Origin: Trissonchulus latispiculum
Taxonomy: Eukaryota; Nematoda; Enoplea; Enoplida; Ironidae
Reading direction: 5' to 3'
Length of the DNA stretch: 64,000 nt
NCBI GenBank assembly: GCA_030248195.1
Contig: JASAND010024033.1
Span: 1-64,000 of the forward strand
Notes under the pieces: model-generated
Seen by the model: only the letters and a program-made list of their open reading frames with translations
Databases searched by the model: none
Told to the model about the DNA's origin: nothing
In this document: one piece after another, positions 23,817 to 35,718 of the stretch
How positions within the stretch are numbered: the first letter of the stretch is position 1
Layout: every line of letters starts with the position of its first letter
Made by a program: the position numbers and the translations under genes

Positions 23817-25989
23817 ATTTTGGCAAATATCGAATGTTGAAAACTAATTGAATTCGTAAAACTGTAATTTTAACCTTTATCAGAAGATGGTTCTAGTAAT
23901 CTATCCATAATACTTACGTAACTAATGGTTGATTTGCTTATTTCAGGTATACTACCAGCTATTGCTTAATATTAGCTAGAATCACTGGGCTGTCAAGACC
24001 CACTATTGCCATTTGTAGATAATTATAATGGATAGGTTTTACATTAGTTACTAAACGAGTAAGGTGGATTTTTTAACCTTGTTAACCTTTACATAAAAAG
24101 ATTCTGCTAGTTTGTCTTTAAACGTGAACACCGACATGAAATGGTGTTAGGCCGCGGTTGCGGTCATTATTAGGAATGAAACATGGATCAGACAGGACTA
24201 GTTCGATTAAAAATGGCAATAACAGTGCGTCATGACATCGGAAACAAGAATACAACAAATATAATTACAAACTACGTTTATTACAACTTAATTTGTGTTA
24301 ATTTGGCAACGAGACTGATCATTTGGCGGATTCCTTTCTTGCGATTCGTCCGCACTCTTGACAAGGTTGGCCTACGCGGACGAATCGAGGATATCCAGAT
24401 TCAGGCTGATGATGACCTGATACGGAGTCCCCGTGACTCTAGATCCTATAGCCCTAACCTCATTTGCATATTTACTAAACTAAACCTAATCCTAGATTCC
24501 TTACGTAACCAATTATTCACAAACTACCAGACATACGCACAAGACTTGCAACCTAAACTACATTACTTAGTACTGTTTTTTCCTGCGTACTATAGGAATT
24601 CTAGTATAATTCTGGCACTCCATACGGACCATGCATACAGAGAATCATTAACCATTTAGACGATCACTTGCCCGGATACTTCCGGCAATTACATTACATG
24701 AAATATTCATACTAAGATCCTAGGTAATCTAATGGCGAACTACGTAACCTTATTTGCTAACTAGACACAATTAAGCAACATTTATACACTACCTAAATTA
24801 ATAACCACTTGTGCCTCACTTATGCAACATTCAGACTAGAACACGTTCCTATTAACAGAAATGCAATCATTCATACAATTCACACATACACCTCATTCCT
24901 GCTTAAGATCTGAGTCTCGATCACTCCAGCGATGCTCACAACCTTCATCGGACAAAAGGAGTTTCCGCGAGTCAACGCGCATACAGTCATAGAAACCAAT
25001 ACAATGCCATTCATACAATTCATGCATACACAAACACACAATTCCTTAGGTAAGTACTTATCTAACTAATCCTAAAAATAGACATGATTACAAACAATCT
25101 AAATGGGAGTTAATTCTAATTAATGTTAAGTGACCTACGCTCCTAGCTATTGTTTTAAACGTATTAAATTAACTAAATTTGAACGAGAATTTATTATGAG
25201 TTTTAGGTATCTAAAACTCAGTTTATAGCGCGGAATTTTGGCAACTTTGAGAACTTTGAATTTTTGGGAAAGCCGTGTGAGTAATGATTGCCTAGCAATC
25301 ATTACTAAACAAAACCAACAACAAACTAAACTACTAACAACAGTTAAATTAATTAATTAATTAGTGGGGAAGCCGGTTATTCCCCGTGAAACGCTTAATT
25401 ATTAATTATTTAGAAAGAGCAAGAGGTTATTTTGGAATTCTGCTTTAAAACGTGTTCATACGCTTTTGATAACCTATCATTTTTAGTTACCGACCTACGA
25501 CAAGCAGTACAAATTACAAACAGTGGTTTTAACGCTTAACAAAGCCTGAGATTGAACCAATATGGCCGGCAACTCCTAGTTGCCGGCTGTGGGGAGGGCA
25601 TTTCTATTAATTAGCTTATTAAAAATAAGGTCGTAGCAAAGGGACCCTCTAACTCAAACTTAGGGATTGGGTCCTCACTCAAATATCCCATATTCTACTT
25701 TTAAACCCCAAATTTAGGTCAAAAGGACCTTAATGAAAAATTGATGAAAGTTGGTCGTGGCTTGACCAAAAGTGCAAATAAAAATAACAGAATGAATGAA
25801 TGAAATAATCGGAGGTGGAGGTCAGCAAACCTCGATATACAGAGAGATATACAGTGTCGGCACGAAAAACAGAAAAACAGAAATAGGGACAATTCTCAAG
25901 ACCTCCATCGAACAGGAGGGGTTTACATGAGCTGTCCCTTTATTAAAATAATAAAATAATAAAATAACAATAAAAAATAAAGAAGAAAT

Positions 25990-26245
25990 AAAAGTGGCTC
26001 AAGAGCCCACACATGCTAGAAAACTAAAGAATGGCCTCAGGCCCAATATATGGAAAAAGTGGGGCTCGCTGGCCCAAAATGCGTATAAAAATTGGCCCAT
26101 TGGCCTCAAAAGTGTATAGAAAAAATGGCCCGCAGGCCCAAAAAATGTGTAGAAAAATGGCCTGAAGGCCCCAATAGTCATATGATAAATAAATGGCCCA
26201 AAGGCCTAAAAACATAAGAAATGGCCAACTTGGCCTCTGGAATTC
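25990..26245. repeat. Array of GGCC mini-hairpins, copy B
   Basis: About seven units of 34-40 bases occur. Each has an AT-rich linker with GTGTATAGAAAAA-like text and a GGCC-NNNN-GGCC core. Examples are GGCCTCAGGCC, GGCCCATTGGCC, GGCCCGCAGGCC, GGCCTGAAGGCC and GGCCCAAAGGCC. The loop differs in nearly every unit while the GGCC arms persist. Confidence 0.7.
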
Positions 26246-26329
26246 CTAGTATTTTTTTCTCAAATTTCGGCCAGGCATAAAAGACCTATATGGCCCTAAA
26301 TGGTTAGTGTTTGTGGTTGATTCTTAATT

Positions 26330-26355
26330 CTTTTCTGGCCCGAAGGCCAGAAAAG
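26330..26355. repeat. 11 bp hairpin with CGAA loop, copy B
   Basis: This is the exact counterpart of 14863-14888, with an unchanged stem and loop. Confidence 0.75.
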
Positions 26356-27037
26356 TCCTAATGTTTTCGCCTAACCAGGGGAATGCGCTTTTAGCCCCCA
26401 TGCAGTATCAACTGCACTGGAGAGCGCATTAAGGGGAGGGGGAAGCAACCGCTTTCGGTTGCTCTCAAACGAACACTGATTTGAAAATAAAATTTTGGGA
26501 CCGAGCTGACAGTTTTGCTAGCTCGGTGACAGGTCATTAGCGAGACCTGGAGCTCGCTTCTTCTTTGATTTTAAGGCAAAGCTTCTAGAAGATTCTAGAA
26601 CCTTCTAGAAGCTTGCCACCTTTTCCGTGTGCTGCGCTGCAGCGGGCTGACCCAGCTGGCCGTTGGGGGTGGAAATTAATGAGATTTTGGATTTATTGCC
26701 CCCAACTGACCCATTTTTGATATATTTTGGGTGCCGAAACTTGGCGAAATTTTGCGAAACTTTCTCTAACACATAAACGCAACCAAAGGGAGAACTTTGT
26801 GAAATTTTGCAACTTTATTGAATTGTTGCGCACGATATACAATTTTTTATGAGTTAAAATTTACATCACAATAATCTACGTACTTACCTACGTTTATCTA
26901 GCTACTTACATTTATTTTCATATTATTAATAAAGGAGATTAGCCCCCTTCTAACCTACATGTCTTGGGCCAATACTACTGTTTTCTTCGTTTCCTTCTGT
27001 TGGCCTTGTCCTCGGCCAAAAGTTCAGGCGAGGACAA

Positions 27038-27250
27038 CTGCTAGGCCCAGAAGAAAGAGGCCTAGCAGAGAAAGAGAAAAGGAGAGAGGGAAGAGAACAA
27101 CACCTGACTCAGGTGTAGTCTGGGAGGTAGACAACCTCCCAGACAATGGAAAAGGAAGAAAAGGTTTGACTTAAGTCAAACCTGAAGAAAACCAATTTTA
27201 GAACACTCCTTTTTGGAGTGATAAGATTACGACACGAAAAGTAATCTTAT
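27038..27250. repeat. Six consecutive perfect hairpins
   Basis: The stems in order are CTGCTAGGCC/GGCCTAGCAG (27038-27068), ACACCTG/CAGGTGT (27100-27116), TCTGGGAGGT/ACCTCCCAGA (27119-27143) and AGGTTTGAC/GTCAAACCT (27162-27183). They continue with CACTCC/GGAGTG (27204-27220) and ATAAGATTAC/GTAATCTTAT (27221-27250). All stems differ in sequence. The copy A counterpart region has only weaker hairpins, such as CAGGAACT/AGTTCCTG at 15448-15466. Confidence 0.8.
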
Positions 27251-27460
27251 AAAAACATTTTTGCTCATAACTTTCTTATTATTGGGAGTTGAAAAGTCGG
27301 GTTTGGATTTTTCGAATCAGAATCATATTTTCTTTCATATTAGCCCAAGTCATTTTCTGACCAAAAATATTAAAATTAACTAATTATTACCTAATTAATA
27401 CTTAATTATCAATAATTAGCCCTACCTAACTACGTACTTAGCTATTTTGTACCTAATATT

Positions 27461-28781
27461 GAACCATCTTCCAACTTAAAGATGGTTTAAGCTTAAACTT
27501 AAACTTAAACTTTATGTTTCGGGTTTATGACTTCCTGCTGACTAGTATGTGAGCATTAGTGATTGGATTATCTTTACGGGGAGGGCTGTACTTGGCTATT
27601 ATGGGCGATACTCAATAATTCACCTAAGTTTAGTTTAGTTGTCGACTGTTATCTTCGTGTGGGAGTAACAACTCCATTTGCTGAAGGGATGATAACCGAA
27701 GGGATTAAGACTGAAATACCCCTTTTTCACCTTTCCTGGATTAGTATCATTAGTAGTCACGCGTTAGTAAAGCGTAATTAGACTTAAAGTCGTGATTAAG
27801 ACTAGTATTAACGTACTAATTGAGTGTGGACCTTGAACCCTATTAGTAAATTTCCTGATTTCTACTGAATACTGACAACTCTAGCTAGACAAACATAAAA
27901 ACATAAGATAATCTGTACAATTATTGCTTGGACATTAATTGATAAATACATTCCATGTTGATGATCTTCGCTCTTCTTCATAATTCCATGGCATGAGAAT
28001 TCGTCCTTGTGATTTGATTATTTTGGAACATTTTAAAACCGATTTCAGGTTACTTTTAACACCCTATTTTACTAATTCCATTACACATTTTAATTGTTCA
28101 ATAATATTTATCATGATATTTATTATTGTAAATTGCATTGTGTAAAACCGGCAACGTTCATAACTGCTCAGTACAATGAGTACCAAACCACCATGGTGGG
28201 GGTGGGGTGGGCCGTCAGCGCGCAGAGCATGGCTCGAGATAACAGAGAGCCTGCCAGCTGTCGCCAGCTGTCAGTCACACTTATATATCTACATATTATG
28301 TATTCTTGGTTGGCTACATACGTATATATATAATTACATAATTATATACCTAATCTTACTATTAAGTAAGATCTACGCAGATTAACTAATTTTACTACGC
28401 AGAATATTACTAAGCAGCAGATCATGTGGTTAGCCCTTACTAGGATGACGTGAATATAGAGTCAATCCTAGCCAGTCATTCACGAAACGAAGTCTACTTT
28501 ATGAATTTTTAAAATCGTTCCGGCAAATATATACATTATGGGGTCGCTGCAGTGATGCAATACCATGCAAAAGCTGGCGATAACAGGTCTCCAGTAAGTC
28601 GGTTATATAAAATTAAACAGTTTATACCGTGAAAAATAAAAAATAAAAATTGACATACCCAACAAAAAAGAATGCAAGGAGAAATAGAAATGGATTGCCG
28701 TCGTCAAACGTCCACAAGGCAAAGCGTAAATAGGCTCTGTTGTTAAAATTTATCAAGTATGCGTACAGCGATATTGTACTC
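27461..28781. other. Stretch without a recognised gene
   Basis: AT-rich sequence with short frames only. TTAAACTTAAAC repeats lie near 27485, and a G-rich patch surrounds CCACCATGGTGG near 28190. No RNA gene was recognised. Confidence 0.5.
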
Positions 28782-29170
28782 AATCAAACATTCTAAGACG
28801 GCAATGTTAAAATAGAAAGTACATTATCATGATATGTACTATTTGCCATCTCAGAAGGCATGGCTGCACGGTTGCAAAACCCAATTATTACTATCGTTTT
28901 GGCAAGCCTGAAACATAAAAAAATCACACATTCCTCAAGTTGTATACAAGTCTACAAGTTCCTTTTCTTAAGCCCCCATAAATTGTGCATAAGAGAACAA
29001 AAGAAGAGTCTTTATGACTTCTAAATTTCTTTACAATCTCTTCATAAATTTCTTCAAGTGTTAACGTATTCTATGCCTGTATATACAACATACACGTATA
29101 ATATATATCGTACCCCTCCTGAGCGCAATTCCTACTGTAATACCCTGTGGACGCAGCAATTATATATATT

Positions 29171-29177
<7 letters not shown>

Positions 29178-29243
<66 letters not shown>
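29178..29243. repeat. (TA)n microsatellite
   Basis: A nearly pure TA run of about 65 bases leads into TGTG/ATGT repeats. The corresponding runs lie at about 34028-34070 (P2) and 39833-39841 (P3, interrupted by a foldback element). Confidence 0.9.
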
Positions 29244-29250
<7 letters not shown>

Positions 29251-29272
29251 ATGTATGTACGTATATGCGTAA

Positions 29273-29612
29273 ACCTAAAACTACTGTTTTCGAAAACTAC
29301 ATGACAGCTGAAGTAGAAAGCCTGTTGCATAGCCATAGTAGAGCTCTATGAACAATTTGAGGGCCAAAAGTAGCACCCTACCACGTATATATCTTTCAAT
29401 ACAGTGGAACAAAGCCAAGAAGTAAAATTGGCCATTTAGCCGCCATGGCAAAATTACAAAAATGGACCTTACTGATTAACCGCTCATCAAAACAAGCTGA
29501 TATTTGCAGGTTTTACTATGCCTACTAATCCTAATCAACTGGCTTAGTAAGAAGAAGATAGATTTTTTGAGGTTGTCCGTTCCATCTGCGAGCATCCCAG
29601 AAATCGACTCAT
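29273..29612. mobile_element. Truncated foldback element arm
   Basis: This matches the right arm of the complete foldback at 39842-41093 from about 40758 to 41093, with the left arm and loop missing. It is flanked on both sides by near-identical ATGTATGTACGTATATGCGTA text. That suggests the missing part was lost by recombination or slippage between repeats. Confidence 0.75.
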
Positions 29613-30948
29613 ATATATATGTGTATGTATGTACGTATATGCGTACAGTACACATAGAAAAATTGAAAAATTTTCGAAAAATTACCAAAAATTTGGAAAA
29701 AAGTGCTAAAATTTGCTGAGGTATATAATACGTATGCAAATTTACTAAAAACACTACACGTCGCAGGGAGGGGGGAATTTTTCTCAAGGTACACCTATGA
29801 TTGACCTTATTTTGGACATGCAAACATGTTGGCAATCAAGTTATCGAGTTAGAACCACTGTCTAATGATAAAATTACTTCATGGTTGAATGTTTTTTGGT
29901 ATTATAAACGGCTGAAAGTGCGATTTTTGGCAGAAAAATAGAAAAATCGTTTTGGGGAGGGTTGGGAGGTCTCCAGAGGGGCCCCCTAGAAAAAGTCTGG
30001 GGGGGAGCATCCCCCCCCCCCACCCCAAATCTCCATTACACCTATGGGTGGGGTGTGGAAAATCGAATTTGGGGAGAAAAGTATTTGTCAAAAATTTAAG
30101 AGAAAAATAGCGATATTGCTAAAAACTCTATTTACAACCAATTTTTTCGAAGAAACTAGAATTTTTGCGAAAAATTCGGAATTTTTCTTAATTTTGAGCC
30201 AAAATTTTGAAACTTTTGGGAGGTGGGGTCTGCCAAATTTGGGTTTGGTGGGGTTTGGGATTTGGCCATTTGGGGTGGGGTGGGGTGGGGTCTGCCTCCA
30301 AAATTTTGAGGGTGGGGTCGGGCCTTGTCTATTTGGGGGATGATGGGTCCCCCCGCCAGGGGCACCTATGCTTCCCCCCGCCTTAGTTTCCTTTTGGGGG
30401 GGGGGGGTTGGTGGGTATTTTTTTCCAAATTTTACCCCCCCCCCCCAGAATTTTTGACATAGCCTCCCCCCAACTTTCGGCTACTCTCCCCCTAAGCCCC
30501 CCAGCGATTTTCGGACCCAAAAACTTAGCTAAATTTGGCCGAAAATTTCTACAATTTTGACTTAAAATCGCTTTAAAACGGTGCAAAAACGCCTAAAACG
30601 TGGAAAACAAGCCTAATTTTGAAGAAAAAACGCTAAATTACAGAAAATTCTGCATTTTTGGCCATGTTTCGAAATTTCTGAGGTCCGAATTCTGGGGAGG
30701 GGGTTGGGTGGTACCCCCATCACATTTCTTGGGTCGACCACCAACCTTCCAAAATTTACCTCCCCCCAGACCCAAAGTTCCAGGCATAGGTGTAACGGAG
30801 ATTTGGGGTGGGGGAGGCTCCCCCCAACCTTTTCTGGGGGGCCCCCCTCTGGAGACCCCCAACCCGCACCCCCCCCAGAACCCCCCCAACCCTCCCCCAA
30901 AAAATTTCATTTTTTATGCCAAAAATCGCATTTTCAGACGTTTATAAT

Positions 30949-31228
30949 CATAGGTGTACCACCTGTTTGGGTTGGGGGGGGGAGTAGAAGGTCCAAATTT
31001 GGCTCGGGGGACCCCCTTTTAATTGCTATAAATAACCATCTTTAGCTGTTTATAGCTGATTTACATCCATTTTTGCGAATTTTTTCAAAAATGTTCAGAA
31101 ATTGCAAAAAATTTTTCAGCAAGTTTGCATTTATTACTTGGTTTGGACCCAGTTTTGGGGGGGGAGGGGGGTTTGAGCTCGGCTTGGGGGGGTCTCACAG
31201 GTGGTAACTGTAGCCTGGTTCACCTATG
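30949..31228. mobile_element. 280 bp hAT-like element, exact 8 bp target duplication
   Basis: The ends are CATAGGTGTACC and GGTTCACCTATG, a 12 bp inverted repeat with one mismatch. TTTATAAT is duplicated exactly (30941-30948 and 31229-31236). The host segment occurs inverted near 29900, where the site reads ATTATAAACGGCTGAAAGTGCG without the element. This gives an internal empty-site proof. The interior has G-runs and no coding capacity. Confidence 0.85.
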
Positions 31229-31546
31229 TTTATAATGATAGAAAACATCTAACGATAAAGTAATTTTAACATTAGACAATGGTTTTAAGCTCAAAAACTT
31301 GATTGCCAACATGTTTCCAAGTCCAAAATAAGGTCAATATTGAGTCATAAGATCCATAATACAGTTAGAAACGTGTATTTCTCATAATAATAAACAGCTT
31401 AAGCCAAAAATTCGGACAATTCTGAAAATTTTTTCAAAAATTACCCTAACTATACCCAAATTTTGGCCATTTTTCGGCGCGACTACCTCCCCCCCAGTTG
31501 GGGGTAAGTCCCCCCCGCCAAAACGTTTTGGGGAGGGTTGAATAGA

Positions 31547-32526
31547 GGACTTTGAACAGATACTGTGAATTAAAAACTTAATGAATCGGCTTGGACTATG
31601 GTACCTTTGTTTCTTTCATGGTTCCGCATCAAGTGAGCGGGCCCACTACGCTGCGTGGACTGGATTGCTGTCTACGCAAGAGGAAATGTATCAAAAGCTT
31701 TAAATTTAGATATATCCTTCAATCATCTATGAATTCATTTGAAATTTTGCACGCAAGCATTATTAATATACGCTCACGTGGTTTTAGTTTTCATAAAATT
31801 AATTTTAAATCATTTCATTTTAATTATGTCATTTTAAAGCTCTTTGTGCTCTTTCAGGCGGTAGAGTCAAGTTTATCACATAAAGCTTTAATAAATTTTG
31901 TTTATTTGCACATATGTCACAATGCAACTCAAAGCTAACTAAGTTTAAGGTAGCGCTGGCATTATCGGGATTATTGATGTAAGATTTGGACAGATTGTTC
32001 AATTTTGAAGAAATCATAAGTGAGTCTAGCCTGGCTGGAGGGTTATCTTGTTACAAACTTTCGGCTCCTGGGAACCCATGATTGGATAGCTACCTTCATA
32101 GCTTAAAAAATCAAAATATTATTTAAGCTTCACATGGTCAACTTAAATGCACAGCGTGAAAGCGCGTAAAAAGAGCTTTAAAACGATGTGCATATCTCTT
32201 ATCTACGTGATTTCTATCAAAAGTTACAGGCGGTTGACTATATGGCGAAGTTACGTTTACCATTCCCATCTCGAATGGCAATGTAAAAACCAATTGTTCG
32301 AAAATAATTTCTACAGGGCTTTTCATGATGCTTTTGTGTTGGATTTGTTCATTATTTTATGATTACTGTGACTAATTAAAAGCATAATATTTGCGCAAAA
32401 CTGAAGTGATTAGTGCGAAATTTTTCATTTTGATTTTCCCATAAATGCTGCGACCGAACTCGCTCAAATTTTGCGTGCACGTTTATTTGACGGGTACGCA
32501 GGGGCAATTTTTTAGTTCTTGTTTAT
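31547..32526. repeat. Tandem block Q, copy 1
   Basis: This roughly 980 bp block is repeated at 37358-38331 with few differences. It contains a 115-codon frame (31591-31938) that starts MDYGTFVSFMVPHQ and is Cys/Lys-rich in the middle. I do not recognise it. It is preserved in both copies, but the duplication is so recent that this is weak evidence for coding. Confidence 0.75.
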
Positions 32527-32572
32527 AATCAAACATTCTAAGACGGCAATGTTAAAATAGTACATTATCATC

Positions 32573-33681
32573 ATGATCATATCATGATGATGATGATGAT
32601 GATTACAAATGAATCCTTTTCGGAGTGGACCTCAGTTGTGAGTGGTGTACCGCAAGGGTCAGTTTCTGGTCCAACGCTCTTTCTGGTGTTTATAAATGAG
32701 GTTTTGTTGTTGCTAAATAGAGATCTTTGTACTGGATATGCTGATGATTTAAAGTTTTCTGCTGCAGGATCTGATAGACAACAAGTCTTGCAGAATGCTT
32801 TAGATCGTTTTTTGAATTGGACGTCTCAATGGCAATTAACTGTATCTTATCCTAAATCAATGGTTTTGTATATTGGTCGGAACAACGACCATGTGCCTTA
32901 TTTTTGTGGTCCTGAAGCACTAAGTGGGGTAGAAGGTTGCTCAGACTTGGGAGTGTGGATGACTTCAAACTTAAGTTTTTCTGTTCATATTAGTCGCATA
33001 GTGGACAAAGCTTATAGAGTTTTATATCTCATCACTCATAATTTTGTTTCGAATGATTGTTCTCTAAAACTCAAACTGTATAAATCTTATGTGGTTCCAA
33101 TTTTATGTTATGCATCTGAAGTATGGAACCCATGGCTACTAAAAGACATTGAAATGATTGAAAATGTACAGAAAAGATTTACTCTTTCCTTTCAACATTT
33201 ACGAAATCTGAATTATAAGGATAGATGTGCAGAATTGGATATTCTTAGTCTAGAATTTACTAGACTAGTTACGGACCTTGTTTTTGTGTATAAAATGATA
33301 TTTGGATATAATATAATTAATATGTTTGACTTTTTCGAGTTACAGCCTTGCATGCATAATACGCGTGGTCATTTACTAAAGTTGCGTTTACCAAAATCAA
33401 ATTTGAATTTACGTAAATTCAGTTTCCCATGTAGGATTGTACTACCATGGAACGCTCTGCCGGAATCTATTATTTTGAGTAAAGATGTGGTGGATTTTAA
33501 AAGAAAATTGTTGTTAAATAAAAGTGTTCTGTTTCATTATGTAAAAATGTATGCTCATTGAATGCATTTTTTATGTTTATTTCTTGAAACTGTTTATTGT
33601 TACAGTGTTATTTCAACGTCTGTTTCCGTCTATAACGCCTGGAGTAAACGTTTTCGTTTCGTTTCGTTTTCGTTTCGTTTC
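32573..33681 (+). mobile_element. 5'-truncated non-LTR retrotransposon
   Basis: The insert is absent from the homologous P1 site. It begins in an (ATG)n stretch, carries the C-terminal half of a reverse transcriptase and ends in a (TTTCG)n tail at about 33653-33681, a typical microsatellite-like LINE 3' end. Target duplication is not resolved because of the CAT/ATG repeats at the 5' junction. Confidence 0.8.
32584..33561 (+). CDS. C-terminal reverse transcriptase fragment (CR1/Jockey-like), copy 1
   Basis: The uninterrupted frame has 325 codons, and the run of six ATG codons at its start comes from the junction microsatellite. It begins at RT block SGVPQGSVSGPTLF, followed by the catalytic TGYADD box (YADD at 32737-32748). 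A thumb-like region follows, and then the terminal region with LGVWMTSNLSF, VPILCYASEVWNP and a final PWNALPESII...FKRKLL signature. That ending is common in CR1, Jockey and related LINEs. The first catalytic Asp block, the fingers and any endonuclease are missing, so it cannot be an active polymerase on its own. The frame is intact and identical to the second copy, which reflects recent duplication. Confidence 0.85.
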   Translation: MMMMMMITNESFSEWTSVVSGVPQGSVSGPTLFLVFINEVLLLLNRDLCTGYADDLKFSAAGSDRQQVLQNALDRFLNWTSQWQLTVSYPKSMVLYIGRNNDHVPYFCGPEALSGVEGCSDLGVWMTSNLSFSVHISRIVDKAYRVLYLITHNFVSNDCSLKLKLYKSYVVPILCYASEVWNPWLLKDIEMIENVQKRFTLSFQHLRNLNYKDRCAELDILSLEFTRLVTDLVFVYKMIFGYNIINMFDFFELQPCMHNTRGHLLKLRLPKSNLNLRKFSFPCRIVLPWNALPESIILSKDVVDFKRKLLLNKSVLFHYVKMYAH

Positions 33682-34022
33682 GATATGTACTATTTGCCAT
33701 CTCAGAAGGCATGGCTGCACGGTTGCAAAACCCAATTATTACTATCGTTTTGGCAAGCCTGAAACATAAAAAAATCACACATTCCTCAAGTTGTATACAG
33801 GGTTACAAGTTCTTTTTCTGAAGCCCCTATAAATTGCGCATAAGAGAACAAAAGAAGCGTCTTTACGGCTTCATAAATTTCTTTACAATCTCTTCATAAA
33901 TTTCTTCAAGTGTTAACGTATTCTATGCCTGTATATACAATATACACGTATAATATATATCGTACCCCTCCTGAGCGCAATTCCCACTGTAATACCCTGT
34001 GGACGCAGCAATTATATATATT

Positions 34023-34027
<5 letters not shown>

Positions 34028-34073
<46 letters not shown>

Positions 34074-34075
34074 TG
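34028..34075. repeat. (TA)n microsatellite in P2
   Basis: About 45 bases of TA repeat run into TGTCTGTGTGTAGGTC. This is the unoccupied counterpart of the foldback target in P3. Confidence 0.85.
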
Positions 34076-35380
34076 TGTGTAGGTCTATGCGTACAGTACA
34101 CATAGAAAAATTGAAAAATTTTCGAAAAATTACCAAAAATTTGGAAAAAAGTGCTAAAATTTGCTTAGGTATATAATACGTATGCAAATTTACTAAAAAC
34201 ACTACACGTCGCAGGGAGGGGGGAATTTTTCTCAAGGTACACCTATGATTGACCTTATTTTGGACATGCAAACATGTTGGCAATCAAGTTATCGAGTTAG
34301 AACCACTGTCTAATGATAAAATTACTTCATGGTTGAATGTTTTTTGGTATTATAAACGGCTGAAAGTGCGATTTTTGGCAGAAAAATAGAAAAATCGTTT
34401 TGGGGAGGGTTGGGAGGTCTCCAGAGGGGCCCCCTAGAAGAAGTCTGGGGGGGGAGCATCCCCCCCCACCCCAAATCTCCATTACACCTATGGGTGGGGT
34501 GTGGAAAATCGAATTTGGGGAGAAAAGTATTTGTCAAAAATTTAAGAGAAAAATAGCGATATTGCTAAAAACTCTATTTACAACCAATTTTTTCGAAGAA
34601 ACTAGAATTTTTGCGAAAAATTCGGAATTTTTCTTAATTTTGAGCCAAAATTTTGAAACTTTTGGTAGGTGGGGTCTGCCAAATTTGGGTTTGGTGGGGT
34701 TTGGGATTTGGCCATTTGGGGTGGGGTGGGGTCTGCCTCCAAAATTTTGAGGGTGGGGTCGGGCCTTGTCTATTTGGGGGATGGGTCCCCCCACCAGGTA
34801 CACCTATGCTTCCCCCCGCCTTAGTTTCCTTTGGGGGGGGGGTTGGTGGGTATTTTTGACCAATTTTACCCCCCCTCCAGAATTTTTGACATAGCCTCCC
34901 CCAACTTTCGGCTACCCTCCCCCCTAAGCCCCCCAGCGATTTTCGGACCCAAAAGCATAGCTAAATTTGGCCGAAAATTTCTACAATTTTGACTTAAAAT
35001 CGCTTTAAAACGGTGCAAAAACGCCTAAAACGTGGAAAACAAGCCTAATTTTGAAGAAAAAAAGCTAAATTACAGAAAATTCTGCATTTTTGGCCATGTT
35101 TCGAAATTTCTGAGGTCCGAATTCTGGGGAGGGGGTTGGGTGGTACCCCCATCACATTTCTTGGGTCGACCACCAACCTTCCAAAATTTACCTCCCCCCA
35201 GACCCAAAGCTCCAGGCATAGGTGTAACGGAGATTTGGGGTGGGGGAGGCTCCCCCCAACCTTTTCTGGGGGGCCCCCCTCTGGAGACCCCCAACCCGCA
35301 CCCCCCCCAGAACCCCCCCAACCCTCCCCCAAAAAATTTCATTTTTTATGCCAAAAATCGCATTTTCAGACGTTTATAAT

Positions 35381-35718
35381 CATAGGTGTACCACCTGTTT
35401 GGGTTGTGGGGGGGAGTAGAAGGTCCAAATTTGGCTCGGGGGACCCCCTTTTAATTGCTATAAATAACCATCTTTAGCTGTTTATAGCTGATTTACATCC
35501 ATTTTTGCGAATTTTTTCAAAAATGTTCAGAAATTGCAAAAAATTTTTTCAAAAATTTTGCATTTTTTACTTGGTTTGGACCCAGTTTTGGGGGGGGAGG
35601 GGGGTTTGAGCTCGGCTTGGGGGGGGGAGTAGTTGAGGCCGGGTAGGGGGGAGGGGGGTCTGGCCTCTCCGTGGGGGGGGGGTCTCACAGGTGGTAACTG
35701 TAGCCTGGTTCACCTATG
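35381..35718. mobile_element. 338 bp hAT-like element, duplicate of 30949-31228
   Basis: Same insertion, with TTTATAAT at 35373-35380 and 35719-35726. It is 58 bases longer because it keeps an internal part with GGCCGGGTAGGGGGG and TCTGGCCTCTCCG, which the P1 copy has lost and which the inverted relative at 18295 also keeps. The longer form is therefore ancestral. Confidence 0.85.

Larger units (their letters stand above)
20900..27460. mobile_element. Hairpin-dense noncoding element, copy B
   Basis: This is the second copy of the element at 10400-15915, in the same orientation and island order. It is longer, in part because of a 786 bp insertion (21836-22621). It has no conserved frame. It contains the densest hairpins in the window, especially 23324-23357, 23677-23816 and 27038-27250. 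Several hairpins share the loop GTAACAA. The boundaries are approximate, and the divergence from copy A is too high to be a recent duplication. Confidence 0.7.
28782..31546. repeat. Tandem block P, copy 1 (pre-insertion form)
   Basis: The block starts with AATCAAACATTCTAAGACGG and runs through a TA microsatellite and a foldback remnant into an inverted G/C-run segment. Where copies 2 and 3 carry a reverse transcriptase fragment, this copy reads straight through, ACATTATCAT-GATATGTACT, at 28821-28840. This is the empty site. The block is otherwise nearly identical to 32527-36030. Confidence 0.85.

Noticed and set aside
24395..24450. Hammerhead ribozyme candidate (CTGATGA)
   Set aside because: No GAAA core or closing stems in the needed places.
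10400..27460. Copies A and B as the two LTRs of one retrotransposon
   Set aside because: They are too long and too diverged from each other. There is no primer-binding site, polypurine tract or pol between them, and the Gag frame lies outside.
31591..31938. 115-codon frame in block Q as a confirmed gene
   Set aside because: It is conserved only between two very recent duplicates, so preservation says little. It is kept as a note inside the block entry.
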